Shown here: positions 1 to 8,358 of the stretch, one piece after another
Layout: every line of letters starts with the position of its first letter
How positions within the stretch are numbered: position 1 is the first letter of the stretch
From: Acidobacteriota bacterium
GTDB lineage: Bacteria > Acidobacteriota > Thermoanaerobaculia > Multivoradales > Multivoraceae
Assembly (NCBI GenBank): GCA_003388555.1
Contig: QQVD01000028.1
Location: 1 to 55,297 of the forward strand
DNA: 55,297 nt
Direction: 5' to 3'
Translations under genes and position numbers: made by a program
The notes under the pieces: generated by a model
Told to the model about the DNA's origin: nothing
The model's database searches: none
The model's input: only the letters and a program-made list of their open reading frames with translations

Positions 1-125
1 CCCGCCCAGCGCACACCCCGCACGTCGCGACCCTGGATGGAGTGGAGAGAAGACATCGTTGCGAGGTCGGTCGGGCGATGTCGTCGGCGCCCGATCCCGC
101 GCCTCAGCTTACGAAACGGGACAAG

Positions 126-222
126 GGGGTCAGGGGTGTAGGGGTGTAGGGGTGTAGGGGTCAGGGGTCAGGGGTCAGGGGTCAGGGGTCAGGGGTCAGG
201 GGTCAGGGGTCAGGGGTCAGGG
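126..222. repeat. Tandem G-tract repeat array (8-mers then GGGGTCA heptamers)
   Basis: About three copies of the octamer GGGGTGTA are followed by roughly nine to ten copies of the heptamer GGGGTCA on the plus strand. The bases 1-125 to its left show no gene I can support. By analogy with the array at 12410, where the G-rich strand is the sense strand just after a stop codon, this block may mark the 3' end of a plus-strand gene lying left of the window. The array could form G-quadruplexes. Heptameric short tandem repeats (STRR) are known from heterocystous cyanobacteria; kinship is not claimed. Confidence 0.95.
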
Positions 223-251
223 AGGGATAGCAGACCTCTGCTTCTGCCTCT

Positions 252-330
252 GCCCTCTGCCCTCTGCCCTCTGCCCTCTGCCCTCTGCCCTCTGCCCTCT
301 GCCCTCTGCCCTCTGCCCTCTGCCCTCTGC
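252..330. repeat. Tandem CCCTCTG heptamer array
   Basis: About eleven consecutive copies of CCCTCTG on the plus strand, with degenerate copies just before it from about 239. Read on the minus strand, which is the sense strand of the adjoining carbamoyltransferase gene, the unit is CAGAGGG, so the G-rich strand is again the one transcribed from that gene. It shares the 7-bp period of its neighbours but not their sequence, so three different heptamers lie head to tail in under 300 bp. Confidence 0.95.
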
Positions 331-398
331 CCCTAATCCCTAATCCCTAATCCCTAATCCCTAATCCCTAATCCCTAATCCCTAATCCCTAATCCCTA
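331..398. repeat. Tandem CCCTAAT heptamer array after the carbamoyltransferase stop codon
   Basis: About nine to ten copies of CCCTAAT (GATTAGG in the minus-strand reading) begin within ten bases of the TAG stop of the minus-strand carbamoyltransferase gene. In the sense direction the unit contains TAG. Because 7 is not a multiple of 3, the array places a stop in all three sense frames. A role in transcription termination or 3' end protection through G-quadruplex RNA is an inference. Confidence 0.95.
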
Positions 399-404
399 GC
401 CCCT

Positions 405-1391
405 CTACTTCAGCTCGTGCAGCAGATGCAGCATCACCGCCTTCTGTGCGTCGAGGCGGTTCTCGGCCTGGTCGAAGATGATCGAGCGCTCGTCGTCGAC
501 GAGCTCCTCGCTCATCTCGTAGCCAGGATGGATCGGCATGTCGTGCATGATCCTCGCCGAGCTGCCCTCGAGCACCTCGGCGTTGAGCTGGTAGGGCATC
601 ATCAGCTCGATGCGACGCTGCTTCTCCTTCTCGTAGGCGGGATCGTTGAAGTACTCCATGTCGAGCCAGGTGTCGGTGTAGACGTAGTCGGCGTTCTGCA
701 CCGCGGTGCGCAGGTCGAGGGTCTCGACGAGCAGCCCCAGGCCGGCGAGTCCCTGGCGCGCCTCCTCGTCGATCGACTCCGCCGGCCGCAGCGGGCAGAC
801 CAAGGTCAGGTGCACGCCGAGCGCGGCGCAGATCGAGACCAGCGAGTTGACGACGTTGTTGTAGGCGCCGACGAAGACCACCCGGGCCCCTTCGACCAGG
901 CGGGCAGCATTGGCGCCGCTGGCATCCTCGGCCTTGCCCCTGGCGGCTCGATCCTCGGCGATGGTCAGCATGTCGGCCAGTGCCTGGCAGGGGTGGTAGA
1001 GGTTGCAGCAACCGTTGATCAACGGCACGCTGGCGTGGCGCTCCATCTCGCGCAGGTCGTCGTTGCTGCGCAGCCGCGCCATGATCAGCGACGCGTTGCG
1101 ACTGAGGTAGCGGGTCTCGAGCCCGACCTTGCTGAGGGTGAAGTTCGAGGCGTTCCAGTCGAGGTGGATGGCGTGGCCGCCGAGCTCGGTCATGCCGGCC
1201 TCGAAGGAGACCCGGGTCCGGGTAGACGTCTTCTGGAACAGCATCACCAGGGTGTTACCCTGCATGTGCCCCTGGTACTCCCAGCGGTGGCGCTTGACCT
1301 TGCGCGCCAGGCCCAGCACCAGACGCACCTCGTCGTCGGGCCAGAACTTCCAGTCGATCAGGTGTTTGAGCCGCCCGACTCTCGAGCTCAC
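405..1391 (-). CDS. Ornithine carbamoyltransferase-like transcarbamylase
   Basis: A 328-residue transcarbamylase of the aspartate/ornithine family, which transfers a carbamoyl group from carbamoyl phosphate to an amine. The carbamoyl-phosphate site is present: STRTR near residues 56-60 and HPCQ near 133-136. The second-substrate loops are unusual: the ornithine-family DxWxSMG loop reads DTWLDMEY (about 240-247) and the HCLP motif reads HDMP (about 283-286). Fold and chemistry are therefore clear but the amine acceptor is not. The GTG at 1391 is chosen because a GGGAGGG Shine-Dalgarno lies just upstream and a longer reading would overlap the next gene. An arginine deiminase gene lies at 17851, so a catabolic role in the deiminase pathway is possible, as is arginine biosynthesis. 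Confidence 0.85.
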   Translation of the reverse strand: MSSRVGRLKHLIDWKFWPDDEVRLVLGLARKVKRHRWEYQGHMQGNTLVMLFQKTSTRTRVSFEAGMTELGGHAIHLDWNASNFTLSKVGLETRYLSRNASLIMARLRSNDDLREMERHASVPLINGCCNLYHPCQALADMLTIAEDRAARGKAEDASGANAARLVEGARVVFVGAYNNVVNSLVSICAALGVHLTLVCPLRPAESIDEEARQGLAGLGLLVETLDLRTAVQNADYVYTDTWLDMEYFNDPAYEKEKQRRIELMMPYQLNAEVLEGSSARIMHDMPIHPGYEMSEELVDDERSIIFDQAENRLDAQKAVMLHLLHELK

Positions 1392-1437
1392 TGCGTCGTC
1401 CCTCCCTGTGCTCCTGCCTGAGACGGAAGTGGTCAGT

Positions 1438-3096
1438 CTACGGCACGCGAGCGACCAGGCGCCCGGTGCGCATCGCGCCGCTGACCTCGTCGCGCACCGC
1501 GACGGTGAAGCTGTTCTCACCGCGCTGCACCTCGACTCCGACCTCGACGAAGTACCAGCCGCCGACCGCCTGCAGCGCGCCGGATCCGAGGGCCACCTGA
1601 CGCAGTCGCGGCTCGCCGCCGCGGCCCTCGGCGTCGCCGACCTGGATCGCCAGGCTCACTTGTCCGCGCTCGACCCTATCGGCGACCGGCACCACCACCG
1701 CCAGTGCCTCGGAGATGGCGATCTGCAGCACCACCTCACGACGACGGCGCTCTCCCTCCACCCGCTGCGCCCCTTCCGGCGCAAGGCGCAGAGCGAGCTC
1801 GTCATCGCCTGCGGCACTCGGGACGGGATCTCCCGACGCGGCCACCTCGAGCAGCTGGCGCAGACGCATGTCCGAGGTGCGGTCCCAGTAGGTGCGCCGG
1901 TAGCGCAGGGTGCGGCCCCGCGCGCTCTCGGCGTCGCGCAGCGACACCTCGATGCGGTGCAGGCGCCCGGTCGGCGGGCGTGAGAGCGTGTAGCCGAGCT
2001 CGTAGCGCACCGACTCCTCGAGCGCGGCCGACCTCACCGGATCGACGCTCCGGTTGGCGTTGAGGATGGCGCTGCCGCCGGTCTGTTCGGCGAGGGTCTG
2101 CAGGCCCGCCTGGAGGTTGCGCACGTGCTCGACGTCGTTCGGGCCCTGGCTGTCGCGCAGACCGCCGGCGTCGAGCATATGGAAGGCGGTGCGCTGGGCG
2201 TTGGCCAGAGCCGCCACCTCCTCGAGAGCGCTCTGCATGCGGAACTGCTGCACCTCGCTCTCGACCTCGGAGCGACGGTCGCTGCACAGATCGCCGAGGC
2301 TCCAGAGCACCGCCGCGCCGGCGAGCAGGGGCAGGCCGTCGCCGACGTAGAGCAGCACCCGACGGCCCTGCGACGGATCGAGCCGCACCAGCAGGTTCTT
2401 CAGGTGCAGCGAGGTCCGCTGCACCCGGTCGACCTCGTCGACGGCGTGACGGGTGGCGACCGAGAGCTGCTCGTTCCAGCAGTCGACGCAGAGGTTGCGC
2501 CCCGAGAGGGCGCAGGCCTGCCGCACGTCGACCAGTCGTTCCATCGCCTGCCGACGCGCGATCTTGCTCATCACGCCGCGCACGGATCCCTTCGGCCTGT
2601 CGGCGATCGCGGCGACCAGCGCCGCTGGATCCTCGAACGGGCCGCGTTCGATCGTCTCTTCGCCGCGCTGGATCACCAGGCGCAGCGTCCCTCCCTGTTC
2701 CCAGTCCGTGAACACACGCTCGAGGTCCTCCGCCACCCGCTCGCGCACGCCACCGTCGAGCCGCAGGTCGTCGAGGTAGACGATCCACTCGACCGGCCCC
2801 GCCGGCCCCGCCGTCATCGCCGCCGCGACGTCGCCGGGATCGACGGTGTCCGACCTCCGGGCCGGCTCGGAGGGCTCGACGACAGAGCGGAAGAAGTCGA
2901 GCTCGACGGCCCTGCCGTCCTCCTCGACCCGGAAGTCGTCGCGACCGAGGTCGCGCAGCGGTCGACCGTCGCGATCGAGCACCAGCACGTCGAGATGCAC
3001 GGCCCGCACCTCGGTGGCGTCGGCGAAGGAGAGCTCGTCCGTCGGCTGGGCACCGAGGGCCGTGCCGACGAGAATCCAGACCGCGGCGACGAGCAC
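1438..3096 (-). CDS. Exported VWFA-related protein of acidobacterial type
   Basis: About 552 residues. A hydrophobic signal segment at the N terminus ends near an A-Q junction. It is followed by a domain of the VWFA-related acidobacterial family: a start of the type VRAVHLDVLVLDRDGRPL, the DFRVEEDGR element, and a later VLLYVGDGLPLLAG strand. The family is common in Acidobacteriota, is exported, and has no assigned biochemical role. The C-terminal third lacks a recognised domain. A CALSGRNLCVDC stretch gives several cysteines that could form disulfides. The start is uncertain: the GTG at 3096 gives a clean signal peptide and leaves 62 bases after the DUF493 gene. Confidence 0.8.
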   Translation of the reverse strand: MLVAAVWILVGTALGAQPTDELSFADATEVRAVHLDVLVLDRDGRPLRDLGRDDFRVEEDGRAVELDFFRSVVEPSEPARRSDTVDPGDVAAAMTAGPAGPVEWIVYLDDLRLDGGVRERVAEDLERVFTDWEQGGTLRLVIQRGEETIERGPFEDPAALVAAIADRPKGSVRGVMSKIARRQAMERLVDVRQACALSGRNLCVDCWNEQLSVATRHAVDEVDRVQRTSLHLKNLLVRLDPSQGRRVLLYVGDGLPLLAGAAVLWSLGDLCSDRRSEVESEVQQFRMQSALEEVAALANAQRTAFHMLDAGGLRDSQGPNDVEHVRNLQAGLQTLAEQTGGSAILNANRSVDPVRSAALEESVRYELGYTLSRPPTGRLHRIEVSLRDAESARGRTLRYRRTYWDRTSDMRLRQLLEVAASGDPVPSAAGDDELALRLAPEGAQRVEGERRRREVVLQIAISEALAVVVPVADRVERGQVSLAIQVGDAEGRGGEPRLRQVALGSGALQAVGGWYFVEVGVEVQRGENSFTVAVRDEVSGAMRTGRLVARVP

Positions 3097-3158
3097 GCGG
3101 CGCCTGGCGCCGGACGCAGCGCGACGGCGTCTGGCAGCCCGTGGTGAAACCGATGGCC

Positions 3159-3431
3159 TCAGAGCACCAGCTCCACCGCCTCGTGCCGCCTCAGCGACTC
3201 GAAGATCCCGACCCGCGACTCCTCGCTCTCGACCACCACCTCGACCGTGAGCGAGACGTAGCGCCCCGACGACGAGCGGCGCGTCGTGCGCAGCCGGTGC
3301 TCGCGCTCGCCCACCGAGGCGCGCACCGCCTCCTCGATCTGACGGCGGTCGCCGCCGATCACCTTGTAGACCCAGCGGGTCGGATAGTCGATCTCGAGAG
3401 TCTGCTTGGCGGGATCTCCGTTGCCCTGCAC
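3159..3431 (-). CDS. DUF493 (YbeD-like) family protein
   Basis: A 90-residue protein with the small ferredoxin-like alpha/beta pattern of DUF493: an early IDYPTRWVYKVIG strand, a helix starting at RRQIEEAVRASV, and a strand YVSLTVEVVVES followed by the final helix. DUF493 proteins resemble the regulatory ACT-like fold of YbeD, and their function is unknown. The GTG start at 3431 follows an AGGAGG Shine-Dalgarno at good spacing. It lies between the BNR repeat gene and the VWFA gene on the same strand and may be cotranscribed with both. Confidence 0.8.
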   Translation of the reverse strand: MQGNGDPAKQTLEIDYPTRWVYKVIGGDRRQIEEAVRASVGEREHRLRTTRRSSSGRYVSLTVEVVVESEESRVGIFESLRRHEAVELVL

Positions 3432-3494
3432 GTCGCCTCCTCGACCCACGATAGCGCGATGACGCGAACCGGCCACCTGGGTCGCCGTGCGTCC

Positions 3495-6400
3495 TCAGCG
3501 CCGAGCCGAGAGTGAGAGGGCCCAACCGGACGCCAGCCGCGAGCGCCGGTCGAGATCGCGGCGCGCGGCGGCCGACGGCTCGGCCGCGTCCTCCTGGTTG
3601 GCGGCCTGCCAGGTCTCGCGGTCGAGCAGCCGCAGAGGCTGCGCGAGACCCTCGCTCGCCCGCGCCAGCCGCTCCTGCGAGGCCAGCTCGACGAACAGCT
3701 GCCTTGCCCGCTGGAACTGCTCGGAGAGCACCTTGGACCGCTCGAGCTGGGAGTCGGTCGGGCGACCGTCGTAGCCGGCGACGGCGCCGAACACGTTGCC
3801 GAGCTGCTCGCGCAGTCGCTCCTCGCCGGAGAGCTGACCGGCCTCGCTCGTCGACACCAGGGTGCCGCGCAGCTCCTCGAGCTCACTCTGCAGCGCGTCG
3901 AGCTCGCGCTCGGTGCGCCGCGGCAGCTCCGGCTCCGCTGAGTCCGCGGCCCTACGCGCCGCTTCGATCTGACTCTGCAGATCCAGCAGCGCGTCGACGG
4001 TGTAGGTGAGCTCGTCGAGCACCTCGTAGAGCTGGTTGGCCAGGGTCTGCTGGATCGAGCGGTCCTCCCTGGTGTGCCGCGACCGCGGATCGGCGACCAG
4101 CTCGATCTGCTGCTCGAAGGTGTCACTGCCCTTGACGATCCTGGCGGTGTAGGTGCCCTCGGGAACGCGCGGGCCGAACATGGCTCGCGCCAGGTTGGTG
4201 GCCGGCGGCAGCTTCGGCGGACGCCGGCGCATCGGCCAGTCGACGCGGTTGATGCCCTTGCGCTTGCCGGCCGGAAGGGTGGCGACCTTCTTGCCGCCCT
4301 GGTCGTAGATCTCCACCCGCATGTCGCCAAAGACGTGGCGCCGGCTCTGGTAGTAGAAGAGGCTGGCCACCTCGCCCAGCGACTCGCCGACGAACTCGCC
4401 GGCGGCGGTGAAGAACTGGGTCTGCGCGCTGAGCATCTGCACCTGGGGCCGCGACGGCAGCGGCACCAGCTTCTCTTCGAGCTGCTCGATGCCGAGAGCC
4501 CGTAGCGGCGTCAGGTCGTCGAGGATGTAGATACCTCGCCCGTGGGTGCCGACGATCAGATCGTGCTCGGTCGGATGGATGTCGAGATCGTGCACCGGCA
4601 CCGGCGGTAGGTTGCCCTCGAGCCGGGCCCAGTGCTCGCCGCCGTCCAGGCTCAGGTAGAGGCCGAGCTCGCTGCCGACGAAGAGCAGCTCCGGCCGCAC
4701 CGGGTCCTGCTTGACGACGTGCACGAAACCCTCGATCCCGCCGTCGGCCCAGCCGGCGCGACGCGGCTGCGGTGGCGCCGCATCGCCGTCCGCAGCCGCC
4801 TCGGTGTCGCCCTCGCCATCGCCGCCGCCAGGAACAGCGTCAGCTCCCCCGTCGGTGGAGTCCTTCTCGCTGCCGTCGCCCTGCTCCGCGTCGGAGTCGT
4901 CGTCCGCCGCCTCGGCCTCAGCCGCCGGCTCGGGACCCGAGGTCAGCGAGCGCCAGGACCGGCCGAAATCGTCGCTGCGCAGCACGTAGGGCCGCATGTC
5001 GCCCAGCCGGTGGCCGTCGAACGAGGCGAAGACGGTGCCCACCGCGTGTGGCGAGGCCTCGACGTGGGAGACCCAGGTGCGCGCCGGAACGCCTTCGGGA
5101 CGGGCGGCGCCACGGGTCAGGTTGGCGGTGACATCGCTCCAGGTGTCGCCGCCGTCACGGCTCACCTGCACGTTGCCGTCGTCGGTGCCGACCCAGATCA
5201 CCTGCGGGTCGAGCGGCGACTCGCTGATGGTGTAGATCGTGGTGTGGTTCTCGGCGGTCGAGTTGTCGATCGTCAGGCCGCCCGACGAAGCCTGCTGCTG
5301 CTTCTCGGGATCGTCCGTGGTCAGGTCGTCCGAGATCCGCTGCCAGGAGACGCCCTGGTCGGTGGTGCGGAAGAGGAACTGGCAACCGGCGTAGAGCGTG
5401 CCGCCGCGCTCGGGCAGGTGCATCGCGGTGTTCCAGTTGCACCGGTAGTCGGGATCGTCGAGGCCCGGATACGGCTTGATCTCACGGATCTCGCCGGTGT
5501 CGCGGCTGACCCGCAGCAGCTCGCCGCCCTGGTACTCGACGTAGATGGTGTTGGGATCGCCCGGGTCCGGGTAGGCATGGAAGCCGTCGCCGAAGCCGAT
5601 GTTGGTCCACATCGCCGCGGTGATGCCGCCGCTCGCCCGCGACGGGCCCATCCAGGTGCCGTTGTCCTGCAGGCCGCCGTAGACGTTGTACGGCCAGTCG
5701 CGGTCGGCGGCGACCTCGTAGTACTGCGACAGCGGCAGCGACTGCACGTGACGGAAGGAGCGACCCCGGTCGTACGAGTGGTAGACGCCGCCGTCGGTTC
5801 CGACCAGGAGCTGGCGAGGGTTGCGGGGATCGATCCACAGGGCGTGCAGGTCCGGGTGCATCGAGCCGCCGTCGCGGAAGGTCTTGCCGCCGTCCTGCGA
5901 GATCCCGAGCAGGAAGCCGGGCTTGTAGACCACGTCGTGGTCGCTCGGGTCGACGAAGACGTTGGCGAAGTAGAACGGCCGCATCGCCACCGTCTGCGAG
6001 CTGTTGACCTCCTCCCAGTGGCCGCCGAGATCGTCGGAGCGGTAGAGGGCGGTCTTCTCGGCCTCGACCACCGCGTACACCCGGTTGGGTCGCGACGGCG
6101 CGACGCCGACCGCGATGCGTCCCTTGTCTCCCTCAGGCAGGCCCTCGGTGAGCTCCTGCCAGGTCTCGCCGCCGTCGCGGGTGCGGTACAGGCCGCTGCC
6201 CGGCCCGCCGGATTCGAACGACCACGGGTAGCGGCGGAACTGCCACATGCCGGCATAGAGGATTCGCGGATCCTGTGGGTCGACGTCGAGGTCTGAGCAG
6301 CCGGTGTTCTCGTCGACCGCCAGCACCAGCTGCCAGGACTCTCCGCCGTCACTGGTCTTGTAGACGCCCCGCTCGGGATTGGCGCTCCACAGCTGTCCGG

Positions 6401-6974
6401 TGGCGCAGACGTAGACGACGTCGGAATCGCTCGGATCGACGACGATGCGGGCGATGCGCTCGGTCGCGGCGAGACCGAGGTGCTCCCAGCTCTCGCCGCC
6501 GTCGCGGCTGCGGTAGACCCCGTCGCCGATCGACACCGAGTTGCGCACCCACGACTCGCCGGCCCCGACCCAGATCGTCTCCGGATCGCTCGGATCGATG
6601 CGCAGGGCACCCACCGACTGCAGCAGGTCGCTGTCGTCGAACACCGGCTCGAAGACCAGCCCCCCGTCGACGCTCTTCCACACCCCGCCGCTGGCGGCGC
6701 CGACGTAGACGACCAGCCCCGACCCTTCCTCGGCGTCGTCGACGTGCACCGCATCGAGGGCGGCGACGCGACCGCTCATCACCGCCGGTCCGATCGCCCG
6801 AGGCCTCAGACCGCCGAACATGGTCGAGTCGAACGGCGCCTCGCTGGCCGGGACGCCGGGCGCCACCAGGAGCGTCAGCAGCGCCATCGCGGCTCGGCGC
6901 AGAGCCGGCGCGATGCCGGGCTGCGTCCTGGACGGGGACGACGTGGTTTCAGGGTCGAGATCTCGTCGGCTCAT
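3495..6974 (-). CDS. Large exported BNR/sortilin (VPS10)-like repeat protein
   Basis: A 1159-residue secreted protein. After a signal peptide (about 28-44) comes the family opening FGGLRPRAIGPAVMSGRV, then at least ten Asp-box blades of the SxDGGxxW type (for example YRSRDGGESWEHLG near 150, YRTRDGGETWQELT near 265, VSRDGGDTWSDV near 600). These predict a ten-bladed propeller like sortilin or xyloglucanase folds. A roughly 60-residue acidic low-complexity linker lies near 680-740, before the last blades. The C-terminal 300 residues hold a beta-rich segment with a VEIYDQGGKKVATL element and then a predicted coiled coil (about 1000-1090). Such proteins are frequent in Acidobacteriota and are often annotated as glycosyl hydrolases, but no catalytic site can be identified here. 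A substrate- or protein-binding surface role is inferred. Confidence 0.88.
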   Translation of the reverse strand: MSRRDLDPETTSSPSRTQPGIAPALRRAAMALLTLLVAPGVPASEAPFDSTMFGGLRPRAIGPAVMSGRVAALDAVHVDDAEEGSGLVVYVGAASGGVWKSVDGGLVFEPVFDDSDLLQSVGALRIDPSDPETIWVGAGESWVRNSVSIGDGVYRSRDGGESWEHLGLAATERIARIVVDPSDSDVVYVCATGQLWSANPERGVYKTSDGGESWQLVLAVDENTGCSDLDVDPQDPRILYAGMWQFRRYPWSFESGGPGSGLYRTRDGGETWQELTEGLPEGDKGRIAVGVAPSRPNRVYAVVEAEKTALYRSDDLGGHWEEVNSSQTVAMRPFYFANVFVDPSDHDVVYKPGFLLGISQDGGKTFRDGGSMHPDLHALWIDPRNPRQLLVGTDGGVYHSYDRGRSFRHVQSLPLSQYYEVAADRDWPYNVYGGLQDNGTWMGPSRASGGITAAMWTNIGFGDGFHAYPDPGDPNTIYVEYQGGELLRVSRDTGEIREIKPYPGLDDPDYRCNWNTAMHLPERGGTLYAGCQFLFRTTDQGVSWQRISDDLTTDDPEKQQQASSGGLTIDNSTAENHTTIYTISESPLDPQVIWVGTDDGNVQVSRDGGDTWSDVTANLTRGAARPEGVPARTWVSHVEASPHAVGTVFASFDGHRLGDMRPYVLRSDDFGRSWRSLTSGPEPAAEAEAADDDSDAEQGDGSEKDSTDGGADAVPGGGDGEGDTEAAADGDAAPPQPRRAGWADGGIEGFVHVVKQDPVRPELLFVGSELGLYLSLDGGEHWARLEGNLPPVPVHDLDIHPTEHDLIVGTHGRGIYILDDLTPLRALGIEQLEEKLVPLPSRPQVQMLSAQTQFFTAAGEFVGESLGEVASLFYYQSRRHVFGDMRVEIYDQGGKKVATLPAGKRKGINRVDWPMRRRPPKLPPATNLARAMFGPRVPEGTYTARIVKGSDTFEQQIELVADPRSRHTREDRSIQQTLANQLYEVLDELTYTVDALLDLQSQIEAARRAADSAEPELPRRTERELDALQSELEELRGTLVSTSEAGQLSGEERLREQLGNVFGAVAGYDGRPTDSQLERSKVLSEQFQRARQLFVELASQERLARASEGLAQPLRLLDRETWQAANQEDAAEPSAAARRDLDRRSRLASGWALSLSARR

Positions 6975-7143
6975 CGCACACTCCCTCTCTGTTCACCGAG
7001 CGAGAGCTCGGTCACCAAGACTCGCGAGGCCTACCGGGGACCGAACAAGCCCCAGCCTGGCGAGCGACCCGGCAACGCCTCACGGACGCCGAGAGGCGAG
7101 CGCGCGGCGCCCACCTCGGCGATCGGCCCTCACCCGCCTTGGC

Positions 7144-7917
7144 TCACTCGCCGCCGTCTTCCTGCGCCGGCATGTCGAAGATCGACTCGTCGATCTCGGC
7201 GTCGATCTCGATGGTGGAGAAGGTCATCGACTGCTCGCCCATCGGAGTGCTGCCGCTCATCGCGTGAGGGATCATCAGGCCGCCGACCTCCTTGTAGTCG
7301 CTGATCGAGGTGGTGACCTCCATCTCGCCCATGCCCGGGATGGTGGTCTTCTCGCGCCGGCCGATCGGCACGAAGTACTCGGCGTCGAGGAAGTAGCTGA
7401 TGTCGCGACCGCTCTTGGTGGTGATCTTGACGTGGTAGGCCTCGGTGCCCTCGAACTCCTCCTTGCCGACCAGCTCGACCTCGTGCCCCTTCGCGGCGTA
7501 GTCGACGAGCGGGCCCTCGATGTCCGCCTCGGCCTCGAGGTTCTTGACCATCTCGGGGTCCATCGGCGCCGGCTCGGTGGAGCCCTGGAAGGGCATCACC
7601 TGCCAACCGCTCTCGCCGTCGTAGGCCTGGATGGCCGTCATCCCCTGCACCTCGAACTCCATGCGCATCTTGTTCGGGCGCACCACGGTGATCGACATCG
7701 GGGCTTCCATCGGGCCCATCACCATCTTGCCGACCGAGCGCATCGACTGCACGTTCTTCCACGCCTCCTCGCCTCCGATCGCCTCGAAGTGCTTCGTGAG
7801 CACCTGCTCGAGGGTCATGTCGGCGGCGGGGGCGGCACCGGCGAGCAGCACGGCCACCACGAACAGGCAACAGGCACGCAGGCTCCAGCCGATCGAACGG
7901 CGATTTCTGGTCTTCAT
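7144..7917 (-). CDS. LolA-like outer-membrane lipoprotein-sorting family protein
   Basis: A 257-residue exported protein. An arginine-containing N terminus and hydrophobic core (about 10-30, ending GAAPAAD) form the signal peptide. The mature start, LEQVLTKHFEAIGGEEAWKNV, is typical of the LolA/LppX-like periplasmic family in Acidobacteriota, as is a beta-rich body with PNKMRMEFEVQG and DYKEVGGLMIPHAM elements. Members bind hydrophobic ligands in a half-barrel; the ligand here is unknown. The ATG at 7917 is supported by an AGGAG Shine-Dalgarno. It has its own leader and no close same-strand partner upstream. Confidence 0.78.
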   Translation of the reverse strand: MKTRNRRSIGWSLRACCLFVVAVLLAGAAPAADMTLEQVLTKHFEAIGGEEAWKNVQSMRSVGKMVMGPMEAPMSITVVRPNKMRMEFEVQGMTAIQAYDGESGWQVMPFQGSTEPAPMDPEMVKNLEAEADIEGPLVDYAAKGHEVELVGKEEFEGTEAYHVKITTKSGRDISYFLDAEYFVPIGRREKTTIPGMGEMEVTTSISDYKEVGGLMIPHAMSGSTPMGEQSMTFSTIEIDAEIDESIFDMPAQEDGGE

Positions 7918-8358
7918 CACTGGGACTCCTCTCGGGATCGGGTCTCTGGATCTTCGGGCATCCGAAGCGTTTCGGTGTCGGGATCGGTTGCCAGCGGATC
8001 GGGAGGCGGGCCGACGGAGAGATTGGGGGCATTCTCCCGATCTCACATCCCCGACCGGCCTGTGAGCAGCACCGGATCGGCAGCCGGCCGGTCGTGCGCC
8101 TGGGAGTGCCGGCGAACCGGCCGCGGCGTCGACGCCCTGGCCTCGCCGGCCGCAATCCCCGGCGGCTCCGGATCTGTGTCCGCTCTGCGACTCCTACGTC
8201 CGATGGCGTCGGAGATTCCCTGCCGCCTGGAGCGGCGAGGCCCCTCCGGCGCCACCCGGCAGATGCCTGGCGACGCGACCTCGGGTTCTGGCCAGCCGAC
8301 TCTACGACAACGGCTCGGCGCCTGCCGGTCGACGGCCGACGAGGCCGGTCAGCCGGCG
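7918..8358. other. 441-base intergenic region, no gene seen
   Basis: GC-rich DNA between the LolA-like gene start and the enoyl-CoA hydratase stop. The proximal part must hold the LolA-like promoter and leader. A small perfect hairpin, CTTCGG-GCAT-CCGAAG (7952-7967), lies about 35-50 bases upstream of that start. I see no convincing promoter hexamers, protein-coding pattern, RNA gene or repeat in the rest. Confidence 0.6.

Noticed and set aside
126-398. CRISPR array or telomere
   Set aside because: The repeats are 7-8 bp with no spacers, so it is not CRISPR. The TTAGGG-like units lie inside a chromosome between genes and not at a demonstrated end, so a telomere is not supported.
417-1421. 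Plus-strand open frame opposite the carbamoyltransferase
   Set aside because: It is a shadow of the real gene in very GC-rich DNA and has no recognisable protein pattern.
1392-1520. Longer carbamoyltransferase N terminus
   Set aside because: It overlaps the VWFA gene end, is low-complexity arginine-rich, and lacks a ribosome-binding site.
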